Below are positions 7,708 to 8,986 of a stretch of 8,986 bases of DNA, piece by piece. The translations under genes were made by a program, and so were the position numbers. Positions within the stretch are counted from its first letter, which is position 1, and every line of letters starts with the position of its first letter. The notes below the pieces were generated by a model, which was not told where the DNA came from, did not search any database, and worked only from the letters and a program-made list of their open reading frames with translations. Source of the DNA: Synechococcaceae bacterium WB8_1B_136 (lineage in GTDB: Bacteria; Cyanobacteriota; Cyanobacteriia; PCC-6307; Cyanobiaceae); assembly GCA_010029175.1 (NCBI GenBank), contig RGNC01000077.1, positions 1-8,986 of the forward strand. Direction: 5' to 3'.

Positions 7708-8679
7708 ATGGCCGATCAGCCCCGCCCCGCTGGTCTGATCCAGCGCTATCGCGAGGAGCTGCTGCTGCGGCATTACGCCCAGCGCACGGTGAAGACCTAT
7801 GAGCAGTGGCTGCGGCGCTTCCTGCGCTTTCACCAGCGTCGCCACCCGCGCACGATGGGCAGTACCGAGGTGAATGCCTTTCTGAGCCATCTCGCGGTGG
7901 ACCTGCAGGTGAGCCCGTCCACACAGAACCAGGCACTGGCGGCCCTGCTCTTCCTCTATCGCGACCTGCTGGGGATGGACCTCGACCTGGATCAGCTGGT
8001 GCGTGCGCGGTCGCGCCGGCGATTGCCGGTGGTGCTCACACCGGAGGAGGTGCGCGCCGTTCTGGAGCGGATGCAGGGAGAGGAAGCTCTGGTGGCGGGT
8101 TTGCTGTATGGCAGCGGGCTGCGGGTGCTGGAGGCCCTGCGGCTGCGGGTCAAGGATGTGGATTTCGCTCGCCGTGAGATCACCGTCCGGGATGGCAAGG
8201 GCGGCAAGGATCGGCGCACGCTGTTGCCAGGGGCGGTTGTGGAGCGGTTAACGGCCCATCTGGCGCGGGTGAAGACGATCCATGAGGCTGATCTGCGGGA
8301 TGGCTATGGCCGGGTGCTGCTGCCGCAGGCCCTGGGCCGTAAGTACCCCAACGCGGCGATTGAATGGGGCTGGCAATGGGTGTTTCCGCAACACAACCGC
8401 TGGAGCAATCCGGCCAGTGGCCAACAGGCCCGGCATCATCTCGATCCAAGCCTGATCCAGAAGGCGATGCGCAGAGCGGTGCTGGCAGCCGGGATCAACA
8501 AACCCGCAACGCCGCATACCCTGCGCCATTCGTTTGCCACGCATCTGCTGGAACGCGGCCAGGACATCCGCACGATCCAGGAACTCCTGGGCCATAGCGA
8601 TGTGAAGACCACCATGATCTACACCCATGTTCTCAACCGCGGCCCGCTCGGCGTCAGCAGCCCAGCTGACCTTCTGTAA
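7708..8679 (+). CDS. intI: Integron integrase IntI (tyrosine recombinase)
   Basis: A site-specific tyrosine recombinase that moves gene cassettes between attC and attI sites. From ATG 7708 it has 323 residues; a start at TTG 7696, better spaced from AGGAG, would add four. The N-terminal SAM-like core-binding domain (about 10-95) includes TVKTYEQWLRRFLRFH. Catalytic residues are complete: Arg139 (GSGLRVLEAL), Lys164 (GKGGKDR), His270 and Arg273 (TPHTLRHSFA), His296 (LLGHSD) and Tyr305 (MIYTHVL). Every one sits seven positions before its counterpart in IntI1 as I recall that sequence. The extra IntI-only segment is present at about 208-245, with RKYP (its Lys212 matches IntI1 Lys219), WGWQWVFPQ and ARHH. 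XerC, XerD and phage integrases lack this segment, so the IntI call is firm. The gene is divergent from the transporter operon and runs toward the palindrome and the partial gene at 8936. It appears intact. Confidence 0.96.
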   Translation: MADQPRPAGLIQRYREELLLRHYAQRTVKTYEQWLRRFLRFHQRRHPRTMGSTEVNAFLSHLAVDLQVSPSTQNQALAALLFLYRDLLGMDLDLDQLVRARSRRRLPVVLTPEEVRAVLERMQGEEALVAGLLYGSGLRVLEALRLRVKDVDFARREITVRDGKGGKDRRTLLPGAVVERLTAHLARVKTIHEADLRDGYGRVLLPQALGRKYPNAAIEWGWQWVFPQHNRWSNPASGQQARHHLDPSLIQKAMRRAVLAAGINKPATPHTLRHSFATHLLERGQDIRTIQELLGHSDVKTTMIYTHVLNRGPLGVSSPADLL

Positions 8680-8713
8680 CACTCCATACCCATCTTCGAC
8701 GGATCCGCCCAAA

Positions 8714-8731
8714 ATCCCCGCAACAGGGGGT
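8714..8731. repeat. Hairpin nested in the palindrome, downstream of intI
   Basis: ATCCCC (8714-8719) pairs with GGGGGT (8726-8731), one pair being a T-G wobble, around the loop GCAACA. It lies 35 bases after the intI stop. No T-tract follows, so it is a poor intrinsic terminator, although it could still slow or stop transcription. Confidence 0.45.
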
Positions 8732-8744
8732 ACAGCTGCCACAC

Positions 8745-8763
8745 AAGCCTTTACAACAGGCTT
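8745..8763. repeat. Perfect 6-bp hairpin inside the palindrome
   Basis: AAGCCT (8745-8750) and AGGCTT (8758-8763) are perfect inverted repeats around the 7-base loop TTACAAC. The hairpin sits in the interior of the larger palindrome, where attC sites often have a variable terminal structure. AGCCT could alternatively pair with AGGCT at 8797-8801. Confidence 0.5.
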
Positions 8764-8807
8764 CCAGGCCCGTGCCCGGAGTCGCCCTGGCAAATTAGGC
8801 TGCTCTG

Positions 8808-8814
8808 GTTGGGT
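8808..8814 (+). other. GTTGGGT, exact match to the GTTRRRY core-site consensus
   Basis: This is the only exact GTTRRRY heptamer between intI and the downstream gene. No RYYYAAC partner occurs in the same stretch, so it could be a single attI-type core or a chance match. A heptamer this loose is expected occasionally by chance. Confidence 0.2.
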
Positions 8815-8839
8815 CGCTGGCAGCTTGGGCGGATCCCTC

Positions 8840-8854
8840 TATTCAGCGTTAGTT
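8840..8854 (+). other. attC/attI-like right end (ATTCAGCGTTAGTT)
   Basis: The segment ends in GTTAGTT, which matches GTTRRRY at six of seven positions. As I recall them, aadA-type attC sites end with a similar ATTCA-GCGTTAG pattern of L' box, spacer and R' box. It is the right arm of the outer palindrome stem, and its GTTA pairs with TAAC at 8677-8680. If this is a functional crossover point (between G and TT), a cassette would begin at 8849. Confidence 0.3.
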
Positions 8855-8873
8855 TGACGTGGCGGGACGGCTT

Positions 8874-8891
8874 GTGGACCTCCACTGGTGG
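8874..8891. promoter_or_regulatory. Two overlapping dyads upstream of the last gene, possible operator
   Basis: GTGGACCTCCAC (8874-8885) is a near-perfect palindrome, and CCACTGGTGG (8882-8891) is a second one sharing the CCAC arm, giving GTGG-N4-CCAC-N2-GTGG. It lies 44 bases before the ATG at 8936, a reasonable place for a repressor site. No convincing -35/-10 pair was found nearby. Confidence 0.25.
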
Positions 8892-8921
8892 TAGACGCGC
8901 TCTTTCGCTAGGGTGTGCTTT

Positions 8922-8926
8922 GGAGG
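8922..8926 (+). promoter_or_regulatory. Ribosome binding site of the right-edge gene
   Basis: GGAGG lies nine bases before the ATG at 8936. It is a strong match and is the main evidence that a real gene begins there. Confidence 0.6.
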
Positions 8927-8935
8927 CATTCGGCC

Positions 8936-8986
8936 ATGACCATCTCTGTTGACGAACAGCAGGACGAGATTGCGGCCGCTTGCCGG
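8936..8986 (+). CDS. Unidentified protein, N-terminal 17 codons (3' partial); possible first cassette gene
   Basis: The open frame MTISVDEQQDEIAAACR runs to the right edge and is preceded by GGAGG nine bases upstream. Too little is visible to name a family. The pattern of a short strand followed by an acidic, Ala-rich helix ending in a Cys-Arg would fit small antitoxin or minimal nucleotidyltransferase (MntA-like) N-termini, which are common in accessory DNA, but this is only a guess. It lies 257 bases after the intI stop and 85 bases after the palindrome, in the same orientation as intI. If the palindrome holds the recombination site, this would be the first cassette gene. An attC downstream of its stop codon would be the expected sign, and that lies off the window. 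Confidence 0.6.
   Translation, partial: MTISVDEQQDEIAAACR

Larger units (their letters stand above)
8677..8851. repeat. Large nested imperfect palindrome, candidate integron recombination element
   Basis: Outer arms: 8677-8688 pairs with 8840-8851 (9 of 12 positions; TAAC with GTTA at the tips). After a 9-base left-side bulge, 8698-8712 pairs with 8825-8839 (14 of 15, including a perfect 12-base run GGATCCGCCCAA / TTGGGCGGATCC). Next, AGCTGCCA at 8734-8741 pairs with TGGCAGCT at 8818-8825. The left strand carries a side hairpin (8714-8731), and the interior holds a second hairpin (8745-8763) and CCAGG/CCTGG (8764-8768/8786-8790). The element begins on the intI stop codon (TAA at 8677). AAC at one tip and GTT at the other recall the R boxes of an attC hairpin, but 175 bases is longer than usual attC sites and the consensus matches are partial. 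A degenerate attC, attI-associated structure, MITE-like remnant or RNA structure are all possible. Confidence 0.6.

Noticed and set aside
7584..7709. N-terminal extension of the substrate-binding protein to the ATG at 7709
   Set aside because: It would put 42 Pro/Ser-rich residues before the signal segment and overlap the integrase start; the TTGACA promoter also lies inside it.
8248..8793. A 181-codon minus-strand open frame opposite intI
   Set aside because: It is the complement of the conserved C-terminal part of IntI; such antisense frames recur opposite integrase genes and have no independent support.
8627..8857. A 76-codon plus-strand frame that overlaps the end of intI and the palindrome
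   Set aside because: Starts inside intI without a ribosome binding site, is Ser/Ala/Gly/Pro-rich, and runs through the inverted repeats; no sign of coding.
8874..8935. A sigma-70 promoter for the right-edge gene (for example TTGTGG or TAGGGT)
   Set aside because: No pair of hexamers with acceptable match and 16-18 base spacing could be found.

Overview
The window is very GC-rich and gene-dense. It most likely comes from a cyanobacterial chromosome of the freshwater Synechococcus/Cyanobium type. This assignment is an inference: it rests on GC content, protein style and three copies of the HIP1 octamer GCGATCGC (813, 915, 3327), and no taxonomic marker gene is present.

Layout. (1) 2-1582, plus strand: a gamma-glutamyltransferase whose N-terminus lies off the left edge. 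(2) 1597-2862, minus strand: an MFS exporter-like permease, convergent with ggt; the two stop codons sit in the two arms of one small hairpin. (3) 2943-7583, minus strand: a complete five-gene branched-chain/neutral amino-acid (HAAT family) ABC transporter operon, in transcription order substrate-binding protein, LivH, LivM, LivG, LivF. Three of its four junctions are 4-base GTGA or ATGA overlaps. A candidate promoter with a perfect TTGACA lies just upstream. (4) 7696/7708-8679, plus strand: an integron integrase (IntI). All catalytic residues are present, as is the extra IntI-specific segment that ordinary tyrosine recombinases lack. (5) 8680-8935: a structured non-coding stretch dominated by a 175-base imperfect palindrome with nested hairpins and GTT-type core-like sites. 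(6) 8936-8986: the first 17 codons of another plus-strand gene with a good ribosome binding site, cut by the right edge.

How the parts work together. GGT releases glutamate and other amino acids from gamma-glutamyl compounds outside the cytoplasm, and the HAAT transporter imports amino acids, so the left and middle of the window fit peptide/amino-acid salvage. The two are convergent, not one operon. The MFS gene could be read from the transporter operon because it follows on the same strand after 80 bases.

The part most worth following is the right end. The complete IntI faces away from the transporter and points toward the palindrome and a new gene. In the classical layout intI is divergent from its cassettes. 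If the palindrome contains the recombination site, this is an integron with integrase and cassettes in the same direction, and the gene at 8936 would be its first cassette. The sequence to the right is needed to decide this.
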